Below, piece by piece: positions 50,149 to 59,546 of a DNA stretch of 64,000 bases. The position numbers and the translations under genes were made by a program. Location of the stretch: the NCBI RefSeq assembly GCF_003315795.1, contig NZ_QMEY01000008.1, positions 62,001 through 126,000 on the forward strand, written 5' to 3'. Source of the stretch: Spongiactinospora rosea. GTDB taxonomy: Bacteria; Actinomycetota; Actinomycetes; Streptosporangiales; Streptosporangiaceae. Under the pieces are notes generated by a model. That model was not told the origin of the DNA and made no database searches. It saw only the letters and a program-made list of their open reading frames with translations. Position 1 is the first letter of the stretch, and each line of letters opens with the position of its first letter.

Positions 50149-50544
50149 GTGAAGTACCTGATCCTGATCTACAGCGATCCGGTGAACTGGGCGCACCCGA
50201 TCTTCGCCCGGCATCCGGCGTATCTGGACCTTCCGCCGCGGGAGCGGGAGGAGATCGAACGGCGCGCGCAGGAGCTGTTCGCGGAGATCACCGAGTCCGG
50301 CGAGCTGGTCGCGGGGGCCGCGCTCGCCGACCCGGCGGCGACCAGGACGGCCCGCGCGCCCGGCGGCGTCCCCGCGGTCACGGACGGCCCGTACCTGGAG
50401 GCCAAGGAACACCTGGCCGGCTACTTCGTGGTGGAGTGCGCGAGCCGCGAGCGCGCCGAGGAGATCGCCGGCCGGTTCCCCGACGCCAGGTTCGGCGCGG
50501 TGGAAGTCCGCCTGATCACCGACACCGCCGAAGGCGGGGCCTGA
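50149..50544 (+). CDS. YCII-related (DGPF/DGPY domain) protein
   Basis: 131 aa from GTG 50149, preceded by AAGGAGGGGG. Ferredoxin-like YCII fold with MKYLILIYSDPVNW at the start and TDGPYLEAKEHLAGYFVVEC, the DGPY/F motif. Frequently encoded next to ECF sigma factors; here it follows a VOC protein. Function unknown. Confidence 0.9.
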   Translation: MKYLILIYSDPVNWAHPIFARHPAYLDLPPREREEIERRAQELFAEITESGELVAGAALADPAATRTARAPGGVPAVTDGPYLEAKEHLAGYFVVECASRERAEEIAGRFPDARFGAVEVRLITDTAEGGA

Positions 50545-50635
50545 CCCCACCGGGCGGCGGGCGGTGTGCCATGGGAGGGCAAAACTCGCCCGCCGCGCGG
50601 TTGTGGCCGGGGCCTGCGGGGCAGCAATCCCCCCG

Positions 50636-50659
50636 CGCGTCCCGGCCGGCCGGGACGCG
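50636..50659. repeat. 24-bp perfect palindrome upstream of the HTH-flavoprotein gene
   Basis: CGCGTCCCGGCC (50636-50647) is followed immediately by its exact complement GGCCGGGACGCG (50648-50659), 41 nt before the ATG at 50701. In RNA it forms a stable 10-bp hairpin with a CCGG loop; in DNA it could be an operator or a terminator for the upstream gene. Confidence 0.45.
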
Positions 50660-50700
50660 GCGAGAGCCGTACCCGCACGACGCGGACGGGGGGAACGCCG

Positions 50701-51375
50701 ATGTCCGCATCCAGGGGCGCGCACGCGCCCGGCGACCTGGGCCGCCGCATCGCCGAGCGGCGGGCGGCCCTCGGCCTGTCCCAGGCCGAACTGGCCGACC
50801 TGGCCGGCATCGACCCCGGCTACCTGTGCTATCTGGAGGAACACCCGGCCAGCCCCACCGGCGAGACGCTGCTGCGGGTGGCCCGCGCGCTCGGCACCAC
50901 CAGCGAAGGGCTGCTCGGCGGCGCGGCGGACCGCCCGCCCGGAGGCGGACGCCCCGCGGCCACGCCCGGCCTTGAGACGCTGACCCGCGCCGAGTGCCTG
51001 CGGCTGATCTCCCCCGGCGGCGTGGGCCGGGTCGCCTTCGACGACGGCACCGGCCCCGTCGTCCTGCCGGTCAACTACCGCGTCCAGGGCGAGGCCGTGG
51101 TCTTTCGCACCCGGTACGGCGGCAGGCTCGACGAGGATCTGGACACCGGCCTCACCGGGGTCGAGTTCAAGATCGCCTTTGAGGTGGACCGGATCGACGA
51201 CGCCCAGCGCACCGGCTGGAGCGTGCTCGTCCAGGGCCCCGCCCACCACATCACCGAGGCCGAACTCCCCGAGGTGTCCGCCCTCGGCGTGGAGCCCTGG
51301 CCGGGCGGCGACCGCGAGCTGTACATCCGCGTGACCATCGACCGCGTCACCGGCCGCCGGATTGTCATCCCCTGA
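50701..51375 (+). CDS. HTH domain fused to a PPOX-type flavin/pyridoxamine-oxidase-like domain
   Basis: 224 aa. N-terminal XRE-like HTH (residues ~12-65: LGRRIAERRAALGLSQAELA, DLAGIDPGYLCYLEEHP). C-terminal split-barrel: LTRAECLRLISPGGVGRVAF, VLPVNYRVQGEAVVFRTRYG, VEFKIAFEVDRIDDAQRTGW. Resembles actinobacterial HTH-PPOX proteins that probably sense a flavin or deazaflavin. SD GGGGGGAA precedes it. Confidence 0.88.
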   Translation: MSASRGAHAPGDLGRRIAERRAALGLSQAELADLAGIDPGYLCYLEEHPASPTGETLLRVARALGTTSEGLLGGAADRPPGGGRPAATPGLETLTRAECLRLISPGGVGRVAFDDGTGPVVLPVNYRVQGEAVVFRTRYGGRLDEDLDTGLTGVEFKIAFEVDRIDDAQRTGWSVLVQGPAHHITEAELPEVSALGVEPWPGGDRELYIRVTIDRVTGRRIVIP

Positions 51376-51629
51376 CCGTTTCCGGCGACGCGCCCACCGT
51401 CCCACTGGAGAGCTTTCGATTGCCGTTACGTCAAGGGCTGTTGAATGGAAATAGTGGCAGAATCGACGAATAGGTGAGAACGCCGATGGCAGGTGAGGGG
51501 GACCTGGGCGTATCTTCTCGGGCGCGTTTCTTCGGGCTACCGAAAGCGACCGTGCGCGCTCCATGCGCGACCACGATTCTTCGTGGCCGCACCGCCACGC
51601 GGAATGAGATTCGGCAAAGGGGTCACATT

Positions 51630-52043
51630 ATGGTAACGGACGAGGTGGGAGTCGAGTCGGCACAGACTCTCGCCCAAACCATCACGGCACATCTGGAACG
51701 CTGGTCGGACCGCACGGGGATCAAGGCCGAGACATGGGCGCTGCCCACGACGGACGTCGAACCGCACATCACCCGGTCGGTGCTGACCACCGTCCGCGAG
51801 GCGCTGGCCAACGTCGAACGGCACAGCGGCGCCGAGACCGTCTGCGTCGCCGTGACAGTGGGCCAGAGCGGGTTACGGATGACCATCAGCGATGACGGCA
51901 TGGGGTCCGACAAGCCGGTGAGAGGGCCCGGGATCGACCTGATGCGGACCGCCTTCGCCAGCGTCGGCGGCCATCTCGACGTCAACTTCGTGCCAGGCGG
52001 CGGGGTGACGGTCACCGGGGTGATCCCGTTCCGCCGCAGGTGA
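51630..52043 (+). CDS. stand-alone histidine-kinase-type ATPase domain
   Basis: 137 aa from ATG 51630 with AAAGGGG 7 nt upstream. N-box REALANVERHSGAETVCVAV and G1 SDDGMGSDKPVRGPGIDLMR match NarL/DesK-type sensor kinase catalytic domains. The dimerisation/phospho-acceptor helix is missing, as are a sensor and membrane segment. It may be an orphan kinase domain or an anti-sigma-type regulator. Upstream 51376-51629 shows no other gene. Confidence 0.8.
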   Translation: MVTDEVGVESAQTLAQTITAHLERWSDRTGIKAETWALPTTDVEPHITRSVLTTVREALANVERHSGAETVCVAVTVGQSGLRMTISDDGMGSDKPVRGPGIDLMRTAFASVGGHLDVNFVPGGGVTVTGVIPFRRR

Positions 52044-52060
52044 CCGCGGACACGAAGTCG

Positions 52061-52096
52061 TTCGCGGGCCCGCTCGTCGTGACGCGCGCCCGCGAA
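52061..52096. terminator. convergent hairpin between the kinase-domain gene and the subtilisin gene
   Basis: TTCGCGGGC (52061-52069) and GCCCGCGAA (52088-52096) form a perfect 9-bp stem with an 18-nt loop, midway between two convergent stop codons (52043 and 52113). Confidence 0.6.
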
Positions 52097-52112
52097 CCCT
52101 CTCGAATGAGAC

Positions 52113-55100
52113 TTACGAGGTCAGCCCGTAGGCCCTGATGACGGTCTGGGCGAACGTGGTGTCACCCGAGTCCGCCGACAAACGCAGGGACACGAAGTCG
52201 CCCGCCGCCGGATTGCGGACCAGCGCCGTCCATTGTCCGTGCACCCGGGTGACCGGGGCGGCCCGCCAGGTCTTGCCCTCGTCGAAGGAGACCTCGGCCT
52301 TCGGCCGGGCCCCGTCCAAAGCCGCCGGCGGTTCAGCGCCCTGCTCCACCAGGAGCCGGATCGGGGTGAGCGCGGAGCGCCTGGCCCGGTTCAGCTCGTC
52401 CAGGCCCTGCGGGGCCGCCCGCACGTTGAGCATGGGCAGTGGCGTGATCTCCGTCGTGGTGCCGGATCGGAAGGTCCACTTGGCGTCCACGGCGCTGGAC
52501 AGCGCGGCGTACGGCACCTGCCGCCGTGCCGACATCGTCACCGTGAAGACCGACTCCCCGGCGGGCACCCTGGTCCCGGGGAGGCAGATCGCGCCGTCCG
52601 GAGGCTCGCACGTCTTCCTGGCGAGTTCCTTGCCGTCCTTGGCCAGGCTGACCGCGACCGAGGCGTTCTCGTCCCTGCTCAGGCGTCCGGCCCCGGAGTC
52701 GCTGAACGGGACGCCGTCGACCTGGAGGTAATCGCCGTAGCGCATGGAGTAGGGGGACGGCGCCGCGCCGAACACGGCGGTGTTCCACACCTCGGTGTCC
52801 GACCGGCCGGTGATCTCCCTGCCCGAATCCGCGCTGTGGTGACCCAGCCCGTTCTCATCGAGCAGCACCATTCCGGACTGCCACTTGAGGCCCTTGACGG
52901 GAGACCGGTAGTGGACGACCGTCGCGGGCACGTGCAAGGGGGTGTCGATCAGCTCCCCGCCATAAGGGCCGACCAGGGCCAGACCGTCCCCCGGCACACC
53001 CGCGCCCCGGTAGTTGACCGTGACCTTGGCGAGGTCGGCCTTCCTGGCCTTGTAGACAGGGTCACTGGGAAGACCGCCTTCGGCGGAGTTGTAGAGGTCG
53101 TACCGGTAGGGGCTCGGCGTCGTGCCCGCCTTGACCAGCGAGCTGTGCACCGCGAACGACAGGCCGGGCGCCTGTGAGGGCACCACGAAGAGGCGTTCCT
53201 CGTTCGGAAAGAAGTAGCTGATCCCGATGTAATCCTCACCGTGGTCCTGCCTGGTCGTGAGGGCCAGCGCATGCCGCCGGGCGGCCGGGTCGTCCACGGA
53301 CTGCACGACCTCCTTGCCCGCGCCGAGGTCGATCGTCAGATTCCTGGTCTGTTCACCGAGCCGGACAGACGGAAGCCAGGCCATCGTGACCTTGCCTTGT
53401 TCTCCATCGAACGTGCCGTCCACAAACCATTCACCGGCCGGCAGCCGGACCGAGCCCGTGCCGTCGCGAACCTCGATCCACTCCCGCTGCTGCAACTCGA
53501 AGTTGTAGGCCAAGACCCAGCCCGTCTGGCCCGGCTCTCCGCCCTTGGTGGTGACGGTCAGGTCATAGGACTCCGGCTCGACGTACGCACCGGCGAGGGT
53601 GCGCACCACCGTGTCGCCCGAGGTCGCGGTGACCACTCCCGCGTACGCGCCCGGTGTGATCCCGTCCGCCGCCACGGTGACGGTGACCGTCGCCTCGCCC
53701 TTGGCGGGTACGGTGAGCCGGTCGGCCGACAGGCTCAGCACCCCCGCAGGAAGCGCGCCGCCGCCGACCGGCGCGATGGCCAGGTCGAAGGTGACGGCGG
53801 CGTCGCCGGTGTTGGTGTAAGTGATGGCCTTGGTGGTCTGCTGTCCCTTCTCATGCGGCCACCTGAGCACCGAGGACACGTTGCCCGGGATGGCGACCAC
53901 GGTCTGGGTGAGCGCCTTGGCCGCCTCCAGGCGTCCCGCACCCTGCTCGAACGCGTTGCTGTCCGTATGCGGGGTGGCGCTACTGATCAGCGCGGACTTC
54001 AGCCGCTCTCCCCGCCAGTCCGGATGCCGCTGGGCCAGGATCGCCGCCGCACCCGCGACATGCGGCGTCGCCATCGAGGTCCCGGAGTAGGCTCCGTAGG
54101 ACCCCTCAGCCGTGCCCGGCACGGCCGCCGTGATGTCCACCCCCGGCGCGGTGATCTCCGGCTTGATCGCGCCGTCACCGACCCGCGGGCCACGGCTGGA
54201 GAACCCCGCGAGCTGGTCCTGCTTGTCCACCGCACCCACGGTCAGCGCGGCATCCGCGCTCCCCGGGCTGCCCACTGTGCTCTCCCCCGGACCCTCGTTA
54301 CCAGCGGCGACCACGAACAGCGCGCCCGTCCGCTCGCTGAGGACGTTCACCGCCTCTTCGACGGGATCGAGCCTCCAGTCGTCTCTGCCGCCGAGGCTCA
54401 TGTTGACGACCTTGGCCTTGACCTCGTTCGCCGCCCACTCCATGCCTGCGACGATCTCGGAGTCGTACCCGCCGAGTTCGCTGAGCACCTTGCCGACCGC
54501 GATCTTCGCGTCCGGCGCGACACCGCGGTACTTCCCGCCGGAGGCCGCTCCCGTTCCCGCGATCGTCGAGGCCACGTGGGTGCCGTGACCAACGTGGTCG
54601 TTGACGTCCGGCTCGTAGGTGCTGAAGCTCTTGCCGTGCGTGACCACGCCCTTCAGATCGGGGTGGGCCGGATCGTAGCCGGTGTCCAGGACGGCGACGG
54701 TCACACCCTTGCCGGTGTACCCGCTCTTCCACGCCTCCGGCGCGCCGACCTGCGGCACGCTCGCATCCAGCGACGGCATCCGCTTGCCATCCAGCCACAG
54801 CCGTCCGACCCCACCGGCCAGCGACCGCGCGCCCGCGCCGCCGCTCAGCGCCTGCCAGGTCGTCGTCGCATCGCTCTTGGGGACCTTGACCGCCGCCAGC
54901 CCGAGCGTCCCGCTGCGCCAGGTCGGGGCCGGCACGCCGGATATCCGGAACGCCGCCGCACCGGTCGTGCGCGCGATCACCGGAACGTCCTCACGGTGCG
55001 CGTCGTCGTATTTCCATTCGATGAGCTGCGTGACGTCGAACAGCCGCTCATCCAGCAGTCCACGCGCGACCAATGGCGCCGCATCCGAGGGAAGGACCAC

Positions 55101-55364
55101 CAGATGGTCCTTCCACTTCAGCGTGGAGAAATTGACCTTACGGCCTTTGCCCGGCCGGACCGAATGGCCGGAGGACGAGATCGTGACCTTGTCGCCGGTG
55201 ATGAGCGTGACGGTCTTCGCGTCGTCCTGCGGAGCGGGGTGGGCCGGCCTGAGCTGCCCGTCCTGCCTCTCAGGTACACCTGGGGGCCCGCTCGCGCCCG
55301 CCACTCCGGTCGCCGCGGACGCCACTGTCAGGGCGACCGCCGCGATTACCGAAAAGCGCCTCAT
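52113..55364 (-). CDS. large secreted S8 subtilisin-like protease
   Basis: 1083 aa from ATG 55364 with AGGGAG 8 nt upstream. Signal peptide to about residue 25, a propeptide-like segment to ~205, then the catalytic domain with VLDTGYD (Asp227), GHGTHVAST (His263), oxyanion AAGNEG and GTSMATPH (Ser430). Unlike cell-wall-lactocepin proteases it has no C-terminal anchor; ~650 residues of beta-rich domains follow, including a fibronectin-like segment. Likely degrades proteins outside the cell. A promoter (TTGCAC, 18 nt, TTAATA; minus strand 55533-55504) lies ~140 nt upstream. Confidence 0.92.
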   Translation of the reverse strand: MRRFSVIAAVALTVASAATGVAGASGPPGVPERQDGQLRPAHPAPQDDAKTVTLITGDKVTISSSGHSVRPGKGRKVNFSTLKWKDHLVVLPSDAAPLVARGLLDERLFDVTQLIEWKYDDAHREDVPVIARTTGAAAFRISGVPAPTWRSGTLGLAAVKVPKSDATTTWQALSGGAGARSLAGGVGRLWLDGKRMPSLDASVPQVGAPEAWKSGYTGKGVTVAVLDTGYDPAHPDLKGVVTHGKSFSTYEPDVNDHVGHGTHVASTIAGTGAASGGKYRGVAPDAKIAVGKVLSELGGYDSEIVAGMEWAANEVKAKVVNMSLGGRDDWRLDPVEEAVNVLSERTGALFVVAAGNEGPGESTVGSPGSADAALTVGAVDKQDQLAGFSSRGPRVGDGAIKPEITAPGVDITAAVPGTAEGSYGAYSGTSMATPHVAGAAAILAQRHPDWRGERLKSALISSATPHTDSNAFEQGAGRLEAAKALTQTVVAIPGNVSSVLRWPHEKGQQTTKAITYTNTGDAAVTFDLAIAPVGGGALPAGVLSLSADRLTVPAKGEATVTVTVAADGITPGAYAGVVTATSGDTVVRTLAGAYVEPESYDLTVTTKGGEPGQTGWVLAYNFELQQREWIEVRDGTGSVRLPAGEWFVDGTFDGEQGKVTMAWLPSVRLGEQTRNLTIDLGAGKEVVQSVDDPAARRHALALTTRQDHGEDYIGISYFFPNEERLFVVPSQAPGLSFAVHSSLVKAGTTPSPYRYDLYNSAEGGLPSDPVYKARKADLAKVTVNYRGAGVPGDGLALVGPYGGELIDTPLHVPATVVHYRSPVKGLKWQSGMVLLDENGLGHHSADSGREITGRSDTEVWNTAVFGAAPSPYSMRYGDYLQVDGVPFSDSGAGRLSRDENASVAVSLAKDGKELARKTCEPPDGAICLPGTRVPAGESVFTVTMSARRQVPYAALSSAVDAKWTFRSGTTTEITPLPMLNVRAAPQGLDELNRARRSALTPIRLLVEQGAEPPAALDGARPKAEVSFDEGKTWRAAPVTRVHGQWTALVRNPAAGDFVSLRLSADSGDTTFAQTVIRAYGLTS

Positions 55365-55697
55365 AGGAGAAACTCCCTTACTTAGTAGGGTATTTCTGCC
55401 TTGCCCGGAGAATGATGCGGGAGATTCACACCGGGCACAAGACGGCCCACAGTGAGGCGGCGGCGATTTCCGCGTAGTAGCAATACAAAAAGGCGTCCCC
55501 AACTATTAACCTGAAAATCATTCGGCCGTGCAACGGAAATGGCTTCCGGTGATTCACATGGTCAGGGCGGCGGTCGATCGGCCGTCGTGCGACGGATCAG
55601 GGAAGACTCGCCGGACGGACCGGCCCACCGGCGGCGGCGACCGGCCCCCTGCCGGATCGCCGCCTCTTAACGCATGATCTCCGCGTCGTACGGGTGG
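55365..55697. promoter_or_regulatory. 333-bp gap: subtilisin promoter and leader, terminator of the Ni/Co-exporter operon
   Basis: No gene seen. On the minus strand, -35 TTGCAC (55533-55528) and -10 TTAATA (55509-55504), spacer 18 nt, give the subtilisin gene a ~135-nt leader. Near 55633-55664, GGCGGCGA/TCGCCGCC (8 bp) plus an inner CCGG/CCGG stem, 34 nt after the exporter stop, is a strong terminator hairpin without a T-run. Confidence 0.55.
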
Positions 55698-56468
55698 TCA
55701 CGCCGTCAGGGCGGTGGCGGCCGCGGCGATGTAGAGCAAGCCGCCCGCGCAGACGGCGAGCCCGGCGAGCGGCGGCAGCCAGGACGTCACGACGCTCAGG
55801 CGCGGGTGGACCGACAGCAGGCCGTACCCGCGCACGGTCGCCACCCCGACGGCCGTCAGCGTGAGCGCCATGCCCGCCCCGAACGCCAGCACCAGCGCCA
55901 CCGCGCCCACCGCCCGGCCCGTCAGCAGGCCGCTGACCAGCACGATGAACGCCGACGGCGACGGCAGCAACCCGCCCGACAGCGCCAGCGCCAAGAGCCC
56001 GCGCCGCGACCAGGGATCGACCGCGTCCCCACCATGCCCGTGCCCATGCCCATGCCCGTGACCATGCCCGTGCCCATGCCCGTGACCGTGACCATTGACC
56101 TGGCGGCGGGCCGACAGGTGACGCCACGCCAGGTGCGCGCCCACGACGGCCACCACCGCGCCCGCGCCCGCCTGCATCCAGGCCGTCACCCGTTCCGTGG
56201 CGAACCCCGAGCTGAGCCACACCCACACCACCGCGAGCACCAGCACCGACAGGGTGTGCATGATCGCGACGATGGCCCCCAGCCGCGCCGCGTCCCGGTA
56301 CCGCCCCCGCGCCCCCACCAGATAGGCCGCGGTCACGCTCTTGCCGTGCCCCGGCGCCACCGCGTGCAACGCCCCCACGCCGAACGCCACCGCCAGCAGC
56401 ACCCAGAAGGCCGCGTTCCCGTCGAACAGCTCGATCAGCCGCTGCTCCGGCCCCAGCAGCCCGTTCAC
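55698..56468 (-). CDS. nickel/cobalt exporter, NicO/RcnA-like
   Basis: 256 aa from GTG 56468. About six hydrophobic segments; the marker GALHAVAPGHGKSVTAAYLVG lies in TM2, and ALSGGLLPSPSAFIVLVSGL later, as in NicO/RcnA/UreH proteins. Between TM4 and TM5 is a His-rich loop of about ten consecutive Gly-His units (RQVNGHGHGHGH..., encoded by repeated CATGCC/CGTGCC hexamers at 56033-56096 on the plus strand), a likely metal-binding element. Expected to export Ni2+/Co2+. Overlaps the next gene's stop by 4 nt. Confidence 0.9.
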   Translation of the reverse strand: MNGLLGPEQRLIELFDGNAAFWVLLAVAFGVGALHAVAPGHGKSVTAAYLVGARGRYRDAARLGAIVAIMHTLSVLVLAVVWVWLSSGFATERVTAWMQAGAGAVVAVVGAHLAWRHLSARRQVNGHGHGHGHGHGHGHGHGHGHGGDAVDPWSRRGLLALALSGGLLPSPSAFIVLVSGLLTGRAVGAVALVLAFGAGMALTLTAVGVATVRGYGLLSVHPRLSVVTSWLPPLAGLAVCAGGLLYIAAAATALTA

Positions 56469-57103
56469 GCCGCCACCCGCCCACGCCGCGCCCGCCGCCG
56501 CACCAGTACTCCGGCCGCGCCCAGCACGATCGCCAGCGTCCCGGCCCCGAGGGCCCACGCCGCCGCCGGAGGGCCGCCCGACGTACCCGCGACCGGCACC
56601 CGCTGGGTGCCCGCCGACGAGGTGAACATCACCTTCCCCGACGCCGCGCTCACCACCGTCCGGTAGGCCGGGTTCAGGTCGGTCAGCGGCGTCATCGTCA
56701 GTTCCACCTCCGACACCGGCCCCGGGCAGTCGAAGGTGAACCGGGCGCCCTCGGCGAGCAGGTCGCGCAGCTCCGCCAGCCGCCCCGGGCAGGCGCGCCC
56801 GCGCTGCGCCACCCGTACCCGCTCAAGCAGGTACGCCCGCACGGCGGCCGAGCGCCCCAGCTTCTGCTCACCGGTCAGCTCGGTCGACACCGGCCCCGAG
56901 GCCGGGTCCTCGAACGCGCCCAGCGACTGGCCGAGCGCCACCCAGTCGTCCTCGGCCGACCGCCAGGCCAGCTCGACGCGGGGGCCGTCGGCGCGCAGGC
57001 TCGCCGTCGAGGGCGGCCCGAACGGATGCGCGGCGGCGGGGGCCGCGAACCCCAGCAGCAGGGCCGCGAGCAGCGCGGCCACGGATGGTATGCGAAAAGG
57101 CAC
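56465..57103 (-). CDS. secreted membrane-anchored protein partner of the Ni/Co exporter
   Basis: 212 aa from GTG 57103 with GGAG about 6-7 nt upstream. Signal peptide MPFRIPSVAALLAALLLGFA ending APAAAHP, then FGPPSTASLRADGPRVELAW, and a C-terminal hydrophobic helix (WALGAGTLAIVLGAAGVLV) followed by Arg-rich RRRARRGRVAA. The mature start AHPFGPP echoes the AHPLG motif of proteins fused to or preceding NicO exporters. Probably an extracytoplasmic metal-binding partner. Function not established. Confidence 0.7.
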   Translation of the reverse strand: MPFRIPSVAALLAALLLGFAAPAAAHPFGPPSTASLRADGPRVELAWRSAEDDWVALGQSLGAFEDPASGPVSTELTGEQKLGRSAAVRAYLLERVRVAQRGRACPGRLAELRDLLAEGARFTFDCPGPVSEVELTMTPLTDLNPAYRTVVSAASGKVMFTSSAGTQRVPVAGTSGGPPAAAWALGAGTLAIVLGAAGVLVRRRARRGRVAA

Positions 57104-57172
57104 GAACGACTCCACGAACGAAACGAGAACGCGGTGGCGCGGACGCCGGGCGGGCGTCCGCGCCACCCCGGT

Positions 57173-58858
57173 TCACCTGGTGACGGTGATCAGCGGGCTG
57201 GTGATCTTCTGGTTCTCACTGGACAGGTAGACCAGGTGGGTGCTGCCCCGGCGCACCCACGGCGGCATCCGGAAGGTGTAGGAGAGCCGGCCGAGTTCGT
57301 CGGCCCTGGCCTCACCCAGCGGCACACCGTCGCGGCCGTGACCGCCGTGCTGCGCCACGGCCTCCTTGCCGCGCGTCTCGCGCAGGTGGACGCGCACGCG
57401 CTCGCCCGGGTCGTAGCCGTAGGCGGTCGCGGTGACCTTGTCCCACCGGCTCGCCTCGGTCTTGTCCACCGTGACCTGCTCGCCGACGGTGTTCTCCGGC
57501 GTGCGCAGCTCGTTGACGGTCCGCTCGCCGCGGGCGTTCTTGCGGATCAGGAACCCGTCGTGGTGCTCGCCGTTGGCGTAGCGGGCCTCGAACCTGATCT
57601 GGTCGCCGGCGACGTCGATCAACTGGTAGAGCTGGGTGTTCTGGCTGGAGCTGCGCACCTCGGCGCCGTTGCCGGTCCAGTTCTCGCCGTTGTTCAGCGC
57701 GTACATCTTGCCGCCGGAGACCGACACCACGTACGCCACGCCGTTGTGCACGGTGATGGACTTGCGCGCCGAGACCAGATTGCCCCGGCCGTAGGAGTGG
57801 TCGTGACCCTGGAGCACCAGGTCCACGCCGTACTTCTCCAGCAGCGGCCCCCACTGGTCGCGCACCTGCGGGTTGTTGCGCGTGCCCGTGGTCGAGTAGA
57901 CGGGGTGGTGGAAGGTCACCACGGTCCACTTGTTCGGGTTGTCCTTGAGCACCTTCTCCAGCCAGGCGGTCTGCGCGGCCATCAGCGCGGCGTTGCCCTG
58001 GTGGTTGGAGTCCAGGCCGATGAACCGAACGCCCTGGTAGTCGATGTAGTAGACGGTCTGCTTGAGTTCGGGGTTGCCGGGCCCGTTGTCCGGATAGGGG
58101 AACTGCGGCCGCCAGAACGACGACAGGCCGCCGCTGTACTCATGGTTGCCGGGGATGGACAGGTTGTTGATCTGGCTGTCGATGAACCCGGCGGCCTTGT
58201 ACCACTGGCCCCACTCCTCCTCGCTGTTGGCGGAGTTGATGAGGTCACCGGCATTGACGATCATCTTGGCCTGCGGCCGGTCGGCGAAGGCGTTCCGGAA
58301 CACCCGGGGCACGGCCGAGTCGATGTAGTTCTGCGCGTCGCCGTAGTAGATGAAGGAGAACGGCTCGAACTTGCCCGCGGCAGTGGTGAAGTCGTGCCAT
58401 TCGCTCCAGTTCGTGCCGTCACCGACCCGGTAGGTGTAGCGGGTGGCGGGCTTGAGGCCGGTGAACTCCACCGTGTGGTAGGTCGAGGCGTACCCGAGCG
58501 TGGTGTTGACCGGGGTGCTGGCCTGGGCCTGCACCTTGGTCACCGCCCCGGCGGGCGGGGCGACCTGGCCGAGCGCCCGGGGCGCCGCCAGGATCTCCGC
58601 CTGCGCGAACTCCGCGGTCGCCTCCGCGCGCCAGGTCACCTTCTGGCTGGTGGCGGGGGTCGTGGTGGGGGTGAGGATAACGCGGTCCGGCACCGGGGAG
58701 GGCTTGTGGACCTCCGCGGCCGGATGCTTGGGCGGCGCGGCGTAGCTGAACGCGACCGGGGCGAAGGCGAGGCCGCCTAGCAGTACCGCGCTCGTGCCCA
58801 GCACGGCGAGGCGCACGTGGCGGCGCCGGGCCGGTTCGGGAAGGGTCGGGTGGTTCAC
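57173..58858 (-). CDS. secreted purple-acid-phosphatase-like metallophosphoesterase
   Basis: 561 aa from GTG 58858 with AGGAG ~11 nt upstream. N-terminal signal/anchor (RRRHVRLAVLGTSAVLLGG), a fibronectin-like PAP N-domain (TWRAEATAEF...VEFTGLKPATRYTYRVGDGT), then metal motifs IYYGDAQ, VNAGDLINS, IPGNHEY, TFHHPVYST and QGHDHSYGRG, all ligands intact, followed by a C-terminal beta domain with a Ser/Thr-rich tail. Cleaves phosphate mono- or diesters outside the cell; substrate unknown. Confidence 0.92.
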   Translation of the reverse strand: MNHPTLPEPARRRHVRLAVLGTSAVLLGGLAFAPVAFSYAAPPKHPAAEVHKPSPVPDRVILTPTTTPATSQKVTWRAEATAEFAQAEILAAPRALGQVAPPAGAVTKVQAQASTPVNTTLGYASTYHTVEFTGLKPATRYTYRVGDGTNWSEWHDFTTAAGKFEPFSFIYYGDAQNYIDSAVPRVFRNAFADRPQAKMIVNAGDLINSANSEEEWGQWYKAAGFIDSQINNLSIPGNHEYSGGLSSFWRPQFPYPDNGPGNPELKQTVYYIDYQGVRFIGLDSNHQGNAALMAAQTAWLEKVLKDNPNKWTVVTFHHPVYSTTGTRNNPQVRDQWGPLLEKYGVDLVLQGHDHSYGRGNLVSARKSITVHNGVAYVVSVSGGKMYALNNGENWTGNGAEVRSSSQNTQLYQLIDVAGDQIRFEARYANGEHHDGFLIRKNARGERTVNELRTPENTVGEQVTVDKTEASRWDKVTATAYGYDPGERVRVHLRETRGKEAVAQHGGHGRDGVPLGEARADELGRLSYTFRMPPWVRRGSTHLVYLSSENQKITSPLITVTR

Positions 58859-59096
58859 TGAAGGTGCTCCTGTGAAGGATGTGACGCCCGTGGCGTGAGT
58901 GCGGCGGGCATGGGCATTCAGCCATGGGTGGTCGACACCCGGATGTCCATTGGCCGTCCGGCGCGTTAACGCAAGATCCATTTCGGTACGAACCGGTAGA
59001 TGTCGGGCGGGGGTCACACCGCGTTCGCCCGCCGTTCACACCGCCCCGATGAGGTGAACCACGCTGGCCCCCAAAGATCACCGAAAGGCAGGCCCG

Positions 59097-59546
59097 GTGC
59101 CCCGACCGCTCGCCCTGATCGTCGGCGTGCTCGCGCTCGGCACCCTGTTCGTCCCTCCGCACGAACCCCGTGCCGACAAGGGCGATGCCTTCCTCGACGC
59201 CCAGACCCCCGGCGTGCTGACCATCGAGCCGGGCGAGTGCTTCACCGATCTGACGGGCGGCCACGTCCGTTACATCCCGTGCGACGAGCGCGGGGCCGCC
59301 AACCAGGCGTACGGCTTCGTCCAGGTGGCCGACGGCCCCTGGGACCGTACGGCTCTCGCCGCCCACGCCTGGCGCGTCTGCGGGACCGGCTTCGCCCGCC
59401 AGTGGCCGGACGGCCGGGCCCGCGGCCTGGCGTACTACCCGGTGCTGCCGACCGCGGCCACCTGGGCGGGCGGCGACCGCGACATCATGTGCGCCGCCTA
59501 CCGCACCGACGGCCCGCTGACCGGCTCCCTGCTCCCCCGCTACTGA
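59097..59546 (+). CDS. small secreted septum-formation-like protein
   Basis: 149 aa from GTG 59097 with AAGGCAGG ~6 nt upstream. Signal peptide to about residue 17. Cys pattern of septum-formation (PF13845-like) domains: GECF, VRYIPCDE, WRVCGTGFA and DIMCAAY, four Cys in two likely disulfides. Overlaps the next gene's stop by 7 bp. Role unknown. Confidence 0.7.
   Translation: MPRPLALIVGVLALGTLFVPPHEPRADKGDAFLDAQTPGVLTIEPGECFTDLTGGHVRYIPCDERGAANQAYGFVQVADGPWDRTALAAHAWRVCGTGFARQWPDGRARGLAYYPVLPTAATWAGGDRDIMCAAYRTDGPLTGSLLPRY

Noticed and set aside
56033..56096. Possible CRISPR or minisatellite from repeated CATGCC/CGTGCC
   Set aside because: It is in frame within the nickel exporter and encodes the Gly-His loop; no spacers.
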